DNA of 64,000 nt, from the NCBI RefSeq assembly GCF_015356825.1, contig NZ_JAACYW010000014.1:17728-81727 (forward strand). The letters are read 5' to 3'. A program made the position numbers and the translations under genes. Below are positions 42,143 through 50,144 of this stretch, piece by piece; the first letter of the stretch is position 1; each line of letters opens with the position of its first letter. The notes beneath the pieces were generated by a model. It was not told the DNA's origin. It did not search any database and worked only from the letters and a program-made list of their open reading frames with translations. The stretch comes from Catenulispora rubra (lineage in GTDB: Bacteria > Actinomycetota > Actinomycetes > Streptomycetales > Catenulisporaceae).

Positions 42143-44224
42143 ATGAGAGCGTCACGAAGCTCGATAAGCAACAAACACAGCTCTATGAGCAACAAACACA
42201 GATCGGCCCTGACCGCGGTGCTCGCCTCCGCGGTCATCGTCGCGGGTGCGTCCGCCGCCATCGGCGCCGGTCCCTCCTCCCACGCCGCGATGCGGAGCAA
42301 CAACACCACGGGGGCCGCCTCGACGTCCGGCGGCCTGAAGGTGGCCTACTACGACCAGTGGTCCATCTACCAGAACGCCTACTACCTGAAGAACGTCGAC
42401 CAGTCCGGGGCCGCGGGTAACCTCAACTACCTGATCTACGACTTCGAGAACATCGACCCGACCAACCTCACGTGTTTCGAGACCACCAAGGCCACGGACC
42501 CGGACCCGGGCGGCGAGAGCGACCCGAACGCCGGCGACGGTGCCGAGGACCAGTTCGCCGACTACCAGAAGTCCTTCGACTCCTCGATCAGCGTCGACGG
42601 GACCTCGGACGTCTGGAACCAGCCCGTCGCCGGCAACTTCCACCAGCTGCAGGAGCTGAAGAAGAAGCACCCGAACCTCAAGGTGATGCTGTCGCTCGGC
42701 GGCTGGACGTACTCCAAGTACTTCTCCGACGTGGCCGCCACCCAGGCCTCGCGGCAGAAGTTCGTGTCGAGCTGCATCGACATGTTCATCAAGGGCAACA
42801 TCCCGGCGTCCGGCGGCTACGGCGGCCCGGGCACCGCGGCGAACATCTTCGACGGCTTCGACATCGACTGGGAGTACCCGGCGTCCAACGCCGGACACCT
42901 GGGCAACCACGAGTCCGCCGCCGACAAGGCCAACTACACGGCGCTGCTGCAGGAATTCCGGACCGAGCTGAACGCTCAGGGATCAGCTGACGGAAAGTCC
43001 TACGCACTGTCCGCCGCGCTGCCCGCGGGTCAGGAGAAGATCGCCGCCGGCATCGAGACGCAGAATGTCGGCAACATCCTGACGTTCGGTGACGCGATGA
43101 CCTACGACATGCACGGCGCGTGGGACGCGACCGGGCCGACGAACCACCAGGCCCCGATCTACAGCGACCCGAACGACCCGATGACGCCGGTCTCGCCGGG
43201 CAATGCCAAGTACAACCTCGACGAGGCGGTCAAGGCGTACACGGTCGGCGATCCCGCCTACGGCATCCCTGGCGGCTTCCCGGCCGGCAAGCTGAACGTC
43301 GGCATCCCGTTCTACTACCGGGGCTGGACGGGGGTGAGTGCCGGATCGGCCCACGGCTTGTTCCAGCCGGCGACCGGGGCCGCGGCGGGAGCCGCGGATT
43401 CCGGGAACGTGCCGGGCATCCAGATGTACAAGGAACTCAGCGGGATCGTGAACAACCCCTCTGACACCTACTGGGACCCGGTGGCCGAGGCTGCGTACTT
43501 CTACGACGGGACCAACTTCTGGTCCGGCGAGAACGCGCAGTCGATCCAGGCCAAGGCCGACTACCTGCACTGCAACGGCCTCGGCGGGGCGATGATGTTC
43601 TCGCTGTACGACCTGGACTCGGCGAACACGCTGTTCAACGCCGCGGTGAACGACGTCAACGGCTCGGCGGCCTCCTGCCCGACCGGTCCGCCGTCGACCA
43701 CGCCGAGCACGACGCCGAGCACCACCCCGAGCACGACGCCCAGTACCACGCCGAGCACCACCCCCAGCACGACGCCCAGCACGACACCGAGCACGACGCC
43801 GAGCACTTCGCCCTCGTCGTCCTCCGGCGGCGGCAGCGGGATCCAGAACGCCGGCTTCGAGAGCGGTTCGCTGTCCCCGTGGACGTGCACGAGCAACTCG
43901 GGAGTGGTGCAGAGTGCGACGGTGCACAGCGGGTCGCACGCACTGCAGGCATCGCCGAGCGGTAGCGACGACGCGCAGTGTTCGCAAACTGTCACGGTCA
44001 AACCGAACACCACGTACACGCTGTCCGCGTGGGTGAACGGGCCCTACACGTACATCGGGGTGACCGGCTCCGGCGGCGACAGCTCGACGTGGCAGACCGG
44101 GAACAGCTGGTCCAAGCTGTCGACGAAGTTCACGACGGGAGCGTCGGTGACCTCGGTGACGGTGTGGGTCCACGGCTGGTACGGGCAGAGCGCGTACTAC
44201 GCGGACGACTTCGCGCTGAGCTGA
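42143..44224 (+). CDS. Secreted GH18 chitinase with TTPS linker and C-terminal carbohydrate-binding-like module
   Basis: This 693-residue protein has a signal region at the N-terminus (SALTAVLASAVIVAGASAA); ATG 42143 is taken, and ATG 42185 (MSNKHRSALTAV) is a good alternative, within a duplicated AGCAACAAACACAG sequence. The GH18 domain (about 65-505) has the intact motif FDGFDIDWEYP, KVMLSLGGWTYSKYF and MTYDMHGAWD. A linker of about ten TTPS units (12-bp DNA repeats, about 43690-43810) leads to a 125-residue jelly-roll module (NAGFESGSLSPWTC) like CBM4/9/16 types. It degrades chitin outside the cell. Confidence 0.92.
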   Translation: MRASRSSISNKHSSMSNKHRSALTAVLASAVIVAGASAAIGAGPSSHAAMRSNNTTGAASTSGGLKVAYYDQWSIYQNAYYLKNVDQSGAAGNLNYLIYDFENIDPTNLTCFETTKATDPDPGGESDPNAGDGAEDQFADYQKSFDSSISVDGTSDVWNQPVAGNFHQLQELKKKHPNLKVMLSLGGWTYSKYFSDVAATQASRQKFVSSCIDMFIKGNIPASGGYGGPGTAANIFDGFDIDWEYPASNAGHLGNHESAADKANYTALLQEFRTELNAQGSADGKSYALSAALPAGQEKIAAGIETQNVGNILTFGDAMTYDMHGAWDATGPTNHQAPIYSDPNDPMTPVSPGNAKYNLDEAVKAYTVGDPAYGIPGGFPAGKLNVGIPFYYRGWTGVSAGSAHGLFQPATGAAAGAADSGNVPGIQMYKELSGIVNNPSDTYWDPVAEAAYFYDGTNFWSGENAQSIQAKADYLHCNGLGGAMMFSLYDLDSANTLFNAAVNDVNGSAASCPTGPPSTTPSTTPSTTPSTTPSTTPSTTPSTTPSTTPSTTPSTSPSSSSGGGSGIQNAGFESGSLSPWTCTSNSGVVQSATVHSGSHALQASPSGSDDAQCSQTVTVKPNTTYTLSAWVNGPYTYIGVTGSGGDSSTWQTGNSWSKLSTKFTTGASVTSVTVWVHGWYGQSAYYADDFALS
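43690..43812 (+). repeat. 12-bp repeats coding the (TTPS)n linker
   Basis: ACCACGCCGAGC-type units, about ten copies, in codon register within the chitinase gene. Confidence 0.85.
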
Positions 44225-44271
44225 GCAGTAGTGGTGAGCAGTGTGAGTAGTGCCGAGCAGTGGTGACTGCG

Positions 44272-44293
44272 TCGGCTAGGCGGTCCTAGCCGA
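44272..44293 (+). terminator. Hairpin terminator after the chitinase gene
   Basis: TCGGCTAGG and CCTAGCCGA form a perfect 9-bp stem with loop CGGT, 48 bp past the chitinase stop. Between them lie degenerate GAGCAGT-GTG repeats starting at the stop codon. Confidence 0.65.
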
Positions 44294-44381
44294 TCGCGCA
44301 GAGCCCGGAACCGTGTGCCGCAAGACTTTCGCAGAAGTAACACAAGCGATCTGTAGAGATCGGCTCTGTGGATGCGAGGTC

Positions 44382-44411
44382 AAGCGCTGAGGCACCGGTT
44401 CCGGGCCTTCG
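44382..44411. other. Probable attL of the integrated AICE
   Basis: AAGCGCTG, six bases, then CGGTTCCGGGC and CTTCG. The same blocks (AAGCGCTG, seven bases, CGGTTCCGGGC, TTCG) occur at 61053-61082, right beside the serine integrase start. They enclose all element genes. The exact crossover dinucleotide cannot be placed. Confidence 0.65.
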
Positions 44412-44695
44412 GCCGGCCTACCGCGTGTGCGTGGCTGAAGCACCCTGAGGGGGCTTGGTTGGGCAGGAGGAGCAGGGTTCGTAGACCTGCCTCAAGGTGC
44501 TCTTCCAGGCCCCTTTGAAGTGTTTTAGTGAGGGCCCTCTCGCGCGGTACTGACTCGGCACGGAACCCACCTGTTGACCAGCCACGTCACCCGATGGGGG
44601 GACGGTGAGTTGACGCCACGCCGATCGGCAGCACAGACTCAGCGGGCAACGTTGATGAAAACAGTTTTCGTTTGCGACGCTGAGTGGAGGTCGGC
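44412..44695. other. Gene-free left end of the AICE with long stem-loop and AT-rich palindrome
   Basis: No gene is seen. AGCACCCTGAGG (44439-44450) pairs with CCTCAAGGTGCT (44490-44501) with one mismatch, enclosing inner GCAGG/CCTGC arms, a 63-bp cruciform-like or RNA stem-loop. At 44657-44669 GAAAAC-A-GTTTTC is a perfect palindrome, very AT-rich for this genome, 27 bp before the ATPase start, a likely operator or promoter element. Confidence 0.5.
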
Positions 44696-45670
44696 ATGCG
44701 TATCGCTCTTGTTGGCAAGGGCGGCAGTGGGAAGACGACCGTTTCCGCGCTGCTCATCCGGCACCTTGCGTCGTCCGGTCATCCGGTCATGGCAATCGAT
44801 GCTGATATCAACCAGCATCTCGGGGCCGCACTTGGCCTGCCTGATGAAGAGGCTGGTGCCATCCCGCCGATGGCGAAGCACCTTCACGCGATCAAGGACT
44901 ACCTCCGCGGACGTAACCCGCTGGTTGCCTCGGCAGAGGTGATGATCAAGACCACTCCGCCCGGGCGCGGCTCTCGCTTGCTGCGCCTCAACGAGGACAA
45001 CATCGTCCACAACCTCTGCGCGACTCGCCTCGACGGTGAGTTGGCGAGCGTTCGCCTGATGGTCACAGGTGGCTTCAGTGAGTCAGATCTTGGCGTCTCC
45101 TGCTACCACTCCAAAACCGGCGCAGCAGAGCTGTACTTGAATCATCTGGTCGATGACCAAGGCGAGTACGTCGTGGTGGACATGACGGCCGGCACCGACG
45201 CATTCGCTTCGGGCCTGTTCACTCGATTCGACCTCACTTGCCTGGTTGTGGAGCCGACCCGCAAGTCCCTGTCTGTCTACAAGCAGTACAGCGATTATGC
45301 GCGCGAGTACGACGTGACGATCCGCGTAGTGGGCAACAAGGTCACGTGCGCCGATGACGTGTCGTACCTGCAAGAACACGCCGGTACCGACTTGATCGCA
45401 TGGCTTGGAGCGTCGTCGTATGTCCGTGCGCAAGAGCAGGGTCGTGACGAGGACTTCGCTCGGCTCGAATCGACGAACCGGGCTGCCCTTGCCCGTCTCC
45501 ATCTTGAACTCGACTCGGTGAAGCAGGACTGGGCGAAGTTCACACGGCAGGGAGCTCAGTTCCACCTCAAGAACGCCGTGGCATGGGGTAACAGGGCTAC
45601 GGGCCTTGACCTCGCCGAACAGGTGGATCCGTACTTTGTCACCGGACCTGAGGCCTTCGTCGCTTCGTAG
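44696..45670 (+). CDS. Deviant-Walker ATPase (MinD/ParA/CooC superfamily), AICE cargo
   Basis: This 324-residue protein starts at ATG 44696 after GGAGGT. The deviant Walker A GKGGSGKTT with the signature Lys, then AIDADINQHLG and VVVDMTAGTDAF (Walker B), mark the SIMIBI class; the closest look is to CooC/NifH-like single-domain ATPases. The second half (from about 210) has no familiar motif and lacks the CxC nickel site of CooC. It stands apart from the AICE replication genes and has no ParB partner, so plasmid partition is not indicated. It is followed after 50 bp by a methyltransferase. The function is unknown. Confidence 0.8.
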   Translation: MRIALVGKGGSGKTTVSALLIRHLASSGHPVMAIDADINQHLGAALGLPDEEAGAIPPMAKHLHAIKDYLRGRNPLVASAEVMIKTTPPGRGSRLLRLNEDNIVHNLCATRLDGELASVRLMVTGGFSESDLGVSCYHSKTGAAELYLNHLVDDQGEYVVVDMTAGTDAFASGLFTRFDLTCLVVEPTRKSLSVYKQYSDYAREYDVTIRVVGNKVTCADDVSYLQEHAGTDLIAWLGASSYVRAQEQGRDEDFARLESTNRAALARLHLELDSVKQDWAKFTRQGAQFHLKNAVAWGNRATGLDLAEQVDPYFVTGPEAFVAS

Positions 45671-45719
45671 GCCCATCGTCTGAGGTTTCGTCCGCGTGCA
45701 ACATCGTTAGGGTGGGGTT

Positions 45720-46550
45720 GTGTCAGAGCTTGTATTCACTCCGGAGCGGCGTGCGGAGCTCCGGGCGTTCCTGAGCGACGATCAACTGCTTCAGTCGGAA
45801 TACCCGCGCGTGGCGGAGTACTTCAACGCCGCGGCTGGGCTGCCCGGAACGGGGGACTCGGACGCCGATATGGCGTTCGACGTTCGGTTCCTGCACTTCA
45901 TGACCGGTGGCCAGGTGGTAAGCGAAAACCCGTACTGGGAGATCGTTGCGCCGTCCGTCTTCGCGCGTGATGGTCGACGTGTAGTGGACGGTGGCAACCC
46001 TCAGGGCAGTCCGCAGCTCGCGTTCGCCGAGATGATCCTCCAAGCAAGCTACGCCTACGCGATTCCATCGCCCGAGACGATCCAATGGGTCATGCGCCAC
46101 TGCGCGGATCGTCCGATCGTCGAGCTTGGCGCCGGTCGCGGCTATTGGGCTGCGCAGCTCTCCCGCGCCGGCCTCGATGTCCGCGGATACGAACTGGAGC
46201 CACCCGACGCGATCGACAACGCTTCGTTTCCGCGGGCTACAGGCCAGACTGACGTGTGGTTTCCCGTTGCTGGCCTTCCCTCGATGGAGGCGGAAGGACT
46301 CTCCAACTCCACGCTGTTCCTTTGCTGGCCCCCCGGTTGGGGCAACCCCATGGCGTCCGACGCGCTGAAGGCCTATGAGGCTTCCGGCGGTGACCGGCTG
46401 ATCTACGTCGGGGAACTCAAGGGCGGCAAGACGGGTGATGACGCCTTCTTTGACGCGCTCGCCGAACGCTGGGAGCTAGAGTCCACAGACTCACAGTTCG
46501 TCTCGTGGTGGAACTTGGCAGACGTCGCGCAGATCTGGGTCCGCCGCTAA
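45720..46550 (+). CDS. Class I SAM-dependent methyltransferase-like protein, AICE cargo
   Basis: This 276-residue protein has the SAM-binding motif I IVELGAGRGYWAAQL (about residues 134-148) and acidic motif GYELEPPDA downstream; FLCWPPGWGNP stands where motif IV is usually found and resembles the PPW/NPP catalytic loops of N-methyltransferases. About 130 residues precede the fold (VFTPERRAELRAFLSDD onward). GTG 45720 is the start. Target unknown; the CWPP loop makes protein or nucleic-acid amino methylation possible. It pairs with the ATPase upstream. Confidence 0.72.
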   Translation: MSELVFTPERRAELRAFLSDDQLLQSEYPRVAEYFNAAAGLPGTGDSDADMAFDVRFLHFMTGGQVVSENPYWEIVAPSVFARDGRRVVDGGNPQGSPQLAFAEMILQASYAYAIPSPETIQWVMRHCADRPIVELGAGRGYWAAQLSRAGLDVRGYELEPPDAIDNASFPRATGQTDVWFPVAGLPSMEAEGLSNSTLFLCWPPGWGNPMASDALKAYEASGGDRLIYVGELKGGKTGDDAFFDALAERWELESTDSQFVSWWNLADVAQIWVRR

Positions 46551-46585
46551 GCCTGCCAAGTCACGTCTCAGGACCGCTGTCTCAC

Positions 46586-47284
46586 CTACGGCCGGCCTTC
46601 CGGAGCGTCGGGCTCGCCGCGCCTTAGCGGCATCCGGAACAGGAAGGCGTCATAGCGGCCCTGCGGGTAGGAGATGTCCGAGAGCATGATGAGCCGTCCA
46701 TCAGCCTCGAAGAACCGCTGATGGACGGTCTTCACCAGTTCGCCCGGCGTCGAACGCAGCCATTCGGCGTGCTCTGATGAAGGCATCCGATCGGCCAGCC
46801 TCTCCTCAAGATCTGTGGCCGAATCGACGCCGCTGATGCCCACCGGTTGATACGTGTCAGAGATCGAGACCGGGCGATTGCCTTCCAAGACCCGGGTGAT
46901 GGTGTGGGTCAGCGGGTCGCTAACGGAGATGCCGAAGGCCTCGGCCAGTTCTTCCGACGCTGGAACCTCCGCTACGTGCCGGTCCACCTCCACCCGTTGA
47001 TCGGACTCGTGGCGGAACGTGGTCTCGGCGGTCTCGGTCTGGCGCTCGGGTGAAACCCGCACCAAGTTCGGGCGGTCCACGACGAAGTTCCCGCGCCTGC
47101 GAACCGACCGGATGAGGCCCTGGCTCTGCAAGAGCTCCACGGCTTTCCTGGCCACGATGTCGGACACCTCGTGACGTTCACAGATCTCCGAAAGGCTCGG
47201 CATCCGCGAGCCAGGACGCAGCTCGCCGCTGCGGATGAGACGGGCGAACTCGCCCGCGATGGTGACGTACGCCGGTTCAGGCAT
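46586..47284 (-). CDS. GntR family transcriptional regulator (HutC/UTRA type)
   Basis: This 232-residue protein has an N-terminal GntR winged helix (about 8-72: IAGEFARLIRSGELRPGSRM, CERHEVSDIVARKAVELLQS) and a UTRA ligand domain (about 90-230). ATG 47284 follows from the family N-terminus; upstream readings are spurious. It faces three CGTATACG palindromes in its own upstream region, so autoregulation and control of the divergent small genes is likely. The UTRA type usually senses a small molecule. Confidence 0.85.
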   Translation of the reverse strand: MPEPAYVTIAGEFARLIRSGELRPGSRMPSLSEICERHEVSDIVARKAVELLQSQGLIRSVRRRGNFVVDRPNLVRVSPERQTETAETTFRHESDQRVEVDRHVAEVPASEELAEAFGISVSDPLTHTITRVLEGNRPVSISDTYQPVGISGVDSATDLEERLADRMPSSEHAEWLRSTPGELVKTVHQRFFEADGRLIMLSDISYPQGRYDAFLFRMPLRRGEPDAPEGRP

Positions 47285-47330
47285 GGAACTTGATCCCTTC
47301 GTCTGTTGCTCCACGCGAGGGGTGGTCCCA

Positions 47331-47374
47331 TCGTATACGAAGAGCTTGTGCGTATACGAAGCTGCGTATACGAT
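47331..47374. promoter_or_regulatory. Three CGTATACG operators overlapping a promoter
   Basis: CGTATACG occurs at 47332-47339, 47351-47358 and 47365-47372. A plus-strand TTGTGC-N17-TACGAT promoter (47346-47374) overlaps the last two, so a repressor bound there would block it. They are most likely sites of the adjacent GntR protein. Confidence 0.65.
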
Positions 47375-47437
47375 GAACCCACTCCTCACTGAAGAGAGCG
47401 AACATGCCTGGTCAGCGAAGTACCAGGCCCGCGACAG

Positions 47438-47647
47438 ATGAAGGTGGGTGGCCCCATGGAGGGTCAAGAACGGTGCCGCGACGGCGAGCGCGCCCCGATC
47501 GGGATGGGCATCACGATCGAAGTCCAGGAGTACGACCCGCAGACCAAGAAGATCCGGACGGTGAAGCCGGCGATGCACTGGTACCCGGGTGCTCCCGGCC
47601 AGCCCCTCAAGGGTGCCTCGTCATCCTCGATACGGGCAGAGCAGTGA
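47438..47647 (+). CDS. Small hypothetical protein, AICE
   Basis: I do not recognise the 69-residue product (TIEVQEYDPQTKKIRTVKPA, MHWYPGAPGQPLKG). Codon third positions are GC-rich and the frame is well behaved. Starts at ATG 47438 or ATG 47456 are possible. It lies directly downstream of the GntR operator/promoter array; its TGA overlaps the next GTG. Confidence 0.6.
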   Translation: MKVGGPMEGQERCRDGERAPIGMGITIEVQEYDPQTKKIRTVKPAMHWYPGAPGQPLKGASSSSIRAEQ

Positions 47648-47829
47648 CGAGAGCGGCACCGCGCGATGCGTACGGCTCACCGCTCGTGAGGCCCTTTGTG
47701 GCGTCGCTGCCGGTGCTTGAGCTGGATCGCGGCACCCGGCGGCGGGAGTCTTCACCGCCACGAATCGTGTTCACCACGAGCTGGCCGACGTGGGGTTTCA
47801 GTCCGAACTGCGTCGGGAGCTGGCCGTGA
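47644..47829 (+). CDS. Small hypothetical ORF, AICE (possibly frame-shifted with the next)
   Basis: GTG 47644 overlaps the previous stop and gives 61 residues (VTRAAPRDAYGSPLVRPFVA onward). The last third looks poorly coded, whereas the +2 frame over 47721-47829 reads GVFTATNRVHHELADVGFQS and continues into the next ORF. A frameshift around 47740 would join the two into one protein of about 155 residues. No function can be assigned. Confidence 0.4.
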   Translation: MTRAAPRDAYGSPLVRPFVASLPVLELDRGTRRRESSPPRIVFTTSWPTWGFSPNCVGSWP

Positions 47830-48113
47830 AGCAGCGAGAACGCAGTTTCACAAGGCCGCCGATCGTCGTACCTGAGGCTTCGCACCTGGCGTACGACGCT
47901 GGTGAAGTGGTGCGTGTGGTCGGCGAAGATCTCCTGTTCGTTGTGGTGCGACCGACCAACCATCGCCCGGTTTGTGAGCTACCGGATACACCCGAACTGG
48001 ACTTGTGTTGCGAGCCGGCGGTGCTGGTGTTGCCGATCGACAGCCGAGCGTTGCGATGGGTGCGATTCGCCGACGTGACTTCGGCTAACGAACCTGGCGC
48101 AGTACCGCCGTAG
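47790..48113 (+). CDS. Small hypothetical protein, AICE
   Basis: This 107-residue product from GTG 47790 (or GTG 47826) contains LAYDAGEVVRVVGEDLLFVV, VRPTNHRPVCELPD and RALRWVRFADVTSANEPG. Unrecognised; soluble. The open frame extends upstream to 47721 without a start codon, suggesting a frameshift from the preceding ORF. It is followed by a hairpin at 48224-48252. Confidence 0.5.
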   Translation: MGFQSELRRELAVKQRERSFTRPPIVVPEASHLAYDAGEVVRVVGEDLLFVVVRPTNHRPVCELPDTPELDLCCEPAVLVLPIDSRALRWVRFADVTSANEPGAVPP

Positions 48114-48507
48114 TGCGCTCAAGACTTGCGGGTCGTCCTATCCGGGCGCCTCGTAGGAAGGTCGGCGGCTGGTTGGCGGATCCCATCGTTTCTCGCCGCT
48201 GGCTGGCTGCCACCGCACTAGGAAGCCCCGTAAGCGTGCTTACGCCGGGCTCCTCAAGCGGATAGTTGCCGCTGGTCCTTCCAGAGCTTCACATCCCGCT
48301 TGCCCTGTTCACCAGGCGGTTCGAACATCGTCGCCTGGTCCAGGGGGTGCCGGGCCGGGCCACCCCAACCTTTGCGAGGGGTCTAGGGAGTGGCCCGGCG
48401 GGACCTTAATCCCGATGCCGATGGTATCGGGATATTGGGACATGTCCATGTTCTGATACCTCGGCTTACTCAGAGTTCTGCGATGAGTCGGGGGAGGTTG
48501 GTTCGAA
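48114..48507. other. 394-bp gene-free stretch with hairpins
   Basis: No gene is seen. AGCCCCGTAAGC and GCTTACGCCGGGCT (about 48224-48252) form a bulged 12-bp hairpin, probably a terminator for the small genes. ATCCCGAT (48410-48417) and ATCGGGAT (48427-48434), with GGTATC (48424) and GATACC (48456), form nested palindromes that may be an operator or transfer/replication site. Confidence 0.5.
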
Positions 48508-48813
48508 GTGGTCATGGATGTGTGGGACGTACATCCGGACTTCTGGGAGTGCCGGAAGGGGGTGGACTACCCGTGGCTGTATATGAGGGCTCGCTGGCTG
48601 GCTGGCGTGCTGGAGTCGTTGGCTGGCTCGGAGCTCGCGCCGGAAGGGTTGCGTTTGGCGGTCGAGCTGTATGGCGCGGGCTACGCGGTTCGGACGGACG
48701 GGACGGCGATCGCTTGGATTGGCCCCGATCCGGATGACGCCGAGATGTGGGCCGAGGTGGCGCCGGACGGGACGGGCGTGTTGTTCGCAGGCGGGATGCT
48801 GCTAGCAGCCTGA
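48508..48813 (+). CDS. Hypothetical protein, AICE
   Basis: This 101-residue protein starts at GTG 48508 (ATG 48514 possible), with GGGGGAGG about ten bases upstream. Sequence features: VWDVHPDFWECRKGVDYPW, an amphipathic helix LAGVLESLAGSELAPEG, and AIAWIGPDPDDAEMWAEV. Single domain, soluble, acidic. No family recognised. Confidence 0.6.
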   Translation: MVMDVWDVHPDFWECRKGVDYPWLYMRARWLAGVLESLAGSELAPEGLRLAVELYGAGYAVRTDGTAIAWIGPDPDDAEMWAEVAPDGTGVLFAGGMLLAA

Positions 48814-49229
48814 GCTGGGTACGGGCGTTCGTTGCAGCCGCCGGGACCACCGGCGTGTGGTGCGCAAACGGCGGCTGCGTTCCGCGCGCTGTTGGTGTCG
48901 GTGACGGTTCGAGGTTTCGAGCGCGCGCACCGCAACCACGAGGTGTGGACGTTTCCGCCGACCGCTTGTGAGACGCGGCCGTCACCAAATGCGGCGTGAA
49001 GATCGTTTGACGTGAGACCTGCGGAGCGTCGTGTACTCCGGGCGTGCGTTGACGGCGCGCCGTTCGGGCCGGCGGCGCCGCGCGGACCGGCCGAAGGCCG
49101 CATGCCGCGCGAGCGCCAGCGGACCGGTGAGGCGCGCGGGCGGCGAAGCCGCCCCTTGAGCAAGTACAGAGAAGTTCCGTCGCGTCTTATCAGGCCGCTT
49201 GATGCTGCCAGCGAATGCAAAGGAGGGAG
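48814..49229. other. 416-bp gene-free stretch rich in inverted repeats
   Basis: No convincing gene. GCAGCCGCC (48834-48842) and GGCGGCTGC (48870-48878) bracket a smaller CCACCGG/TGTGG hairpin, and several GC-rich palindromes (near 49070-49155) follow. It could hold a single-strand origin, a transfer site or the promoter of the NERD gene; the sequence alone does not decide. Confidence 0.45.
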
Positions 49230-50066
49230 ATGAGAGTGGACGGGCTGACGGTCCAGTCATGGCGACGGTTCGGCAATGATCGGCTGTACGTCAACGATGC
49301 GTCGGGGCGGACGGTGGGCTACTTCGACCGGAAGGCGTCGAAGCTGCACGTTGACGATCCCGCGATGCAGTATGCGGTGTTGGAAGTGCTTGCGCCGTTC
49401 CTCGGCAACGAGGCTCCGGCCTTGCAACATCATGCGGCGATGCAACCGGTCGTTGCCGGCCGAGACTTGGCGGGCAATATCGCCGGCGCCGCCGTAGCAC
49501 AGCAGGCAGCACGGTTGAGGCCGGCGTTGGTGCAGCGCTGGGTGGCCAAGTTGTTGGGCCAGCGGACTGCGGCGACCTCTTGGGACGTGGGCGCCCAAGG
49601 CGAGCGGATTGTGGGGCGCCGGCTTGAGCGGCTGCGCGAAGGTGGCTGGCAGGTTTTGCATTCGATTCCGCTGGTCTCGGGCGCGGACATCGATCACCTA
49701 CTGATCGGGCCAGGCGGGATATTCACGGTCAACACCAAGCATCACCGCGGCGCACGGGTCACGGTGACTAGGGACTGGGTACGGGTCAACGGTCATCAGT
49801 ACCCGTACATCCGGAACTCCCGTCACGAGGCTGCGGGAGCGGCGCGCCGGTTGCGCGGGGCGCTGGGGCGGCCTGTCGAGGTTCGCGGCGTGGTGGTGTT
49901 CGTCGGGGCTGGGTCGCTGAAGGTGCGGCATGCGCCGGCTGACGTGTTGGTGACCTCGGATGAGGCTGTCGCGAGCCTGATGGGGTCTCGGCCGTATGCG
50001 CTGGGCCCGGATGTCGTGCGGGGCGTGTTTCAGATGGCACGTCAGTCCCGGATGTGGAGTTCCTGA
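49230..50066 (+). CDS. NERD (nuclease-related) domain protein, AICE
   Basis: This 278-residue protein begins at ATG 49230 with AAAGGAGGG just upstream. The NERD domain (about 110-225) shows AQGERIVGRRLERLREGGWQ, SGADIDHLLIGPGGIFTV and NTKHHRGARVTV: the D-x(n)-N-x-K pattern of the restriction-endonuclease-like core is present. About 100 N-terminal residues are not recognised. NERD proteins are suspected nucleases in DNA processing or defence; activity is not shown. It is followed by a double-HTH regulator. Confidence 0.82.
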   Translation: MRVDGLTVQSWRRFGNDRLYVNDASGRTVGYFDRKASKLHVDDPAMQYAVLEVLAPFLGNEAPALQHHAAMQPVVAGRDLAGNIAGAAVAQQAARLRPALVQRWVAKLLGQRTAATSWDVGAQGERIVGRRLERLREGGWQVLHSIPLVSGADIDHLLIGPGGIFTVNTKHHRGARVTVTRDWVRVNGHQYPYIRNSRHEAAGAARRLRGALGRPVEVRGVVVFVGAGSLKVRHAPADVLVTSDEAVASLMGSRPYALGPDVVRGVFQMARQSRMWSS

Positions 50067-50144
50067 GATGGCTACTGAGGTTGATGAGGCTGCAACACGC
50101 GGTCTGGCCTGGCCAGAGCGGCGTAACGTTGCCCGGGATGGGGA

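Noticed and set aside
44400..44560. tRNA gene at the left end of the element
   Set aside because: GGTTCGTAGACC resembles a T-arm, but the loop does not fit TTCRANY and no anticodon or acceptor stem can be drawn.
44696..45670. Plasmid partition ParA
   Set aside because: Walker motifs fit the superfamily, but there is no ParB gene or centromere-like repeat cluster and the second half is unlike ParA.
47404..47643. N-terminal half of the frame beginning at ATG 47404
   Set aside because: It reads as Arg/Asp-rich shadow of the 47438 ORF; only the part from GTG 47644 is retained, with low confidence.
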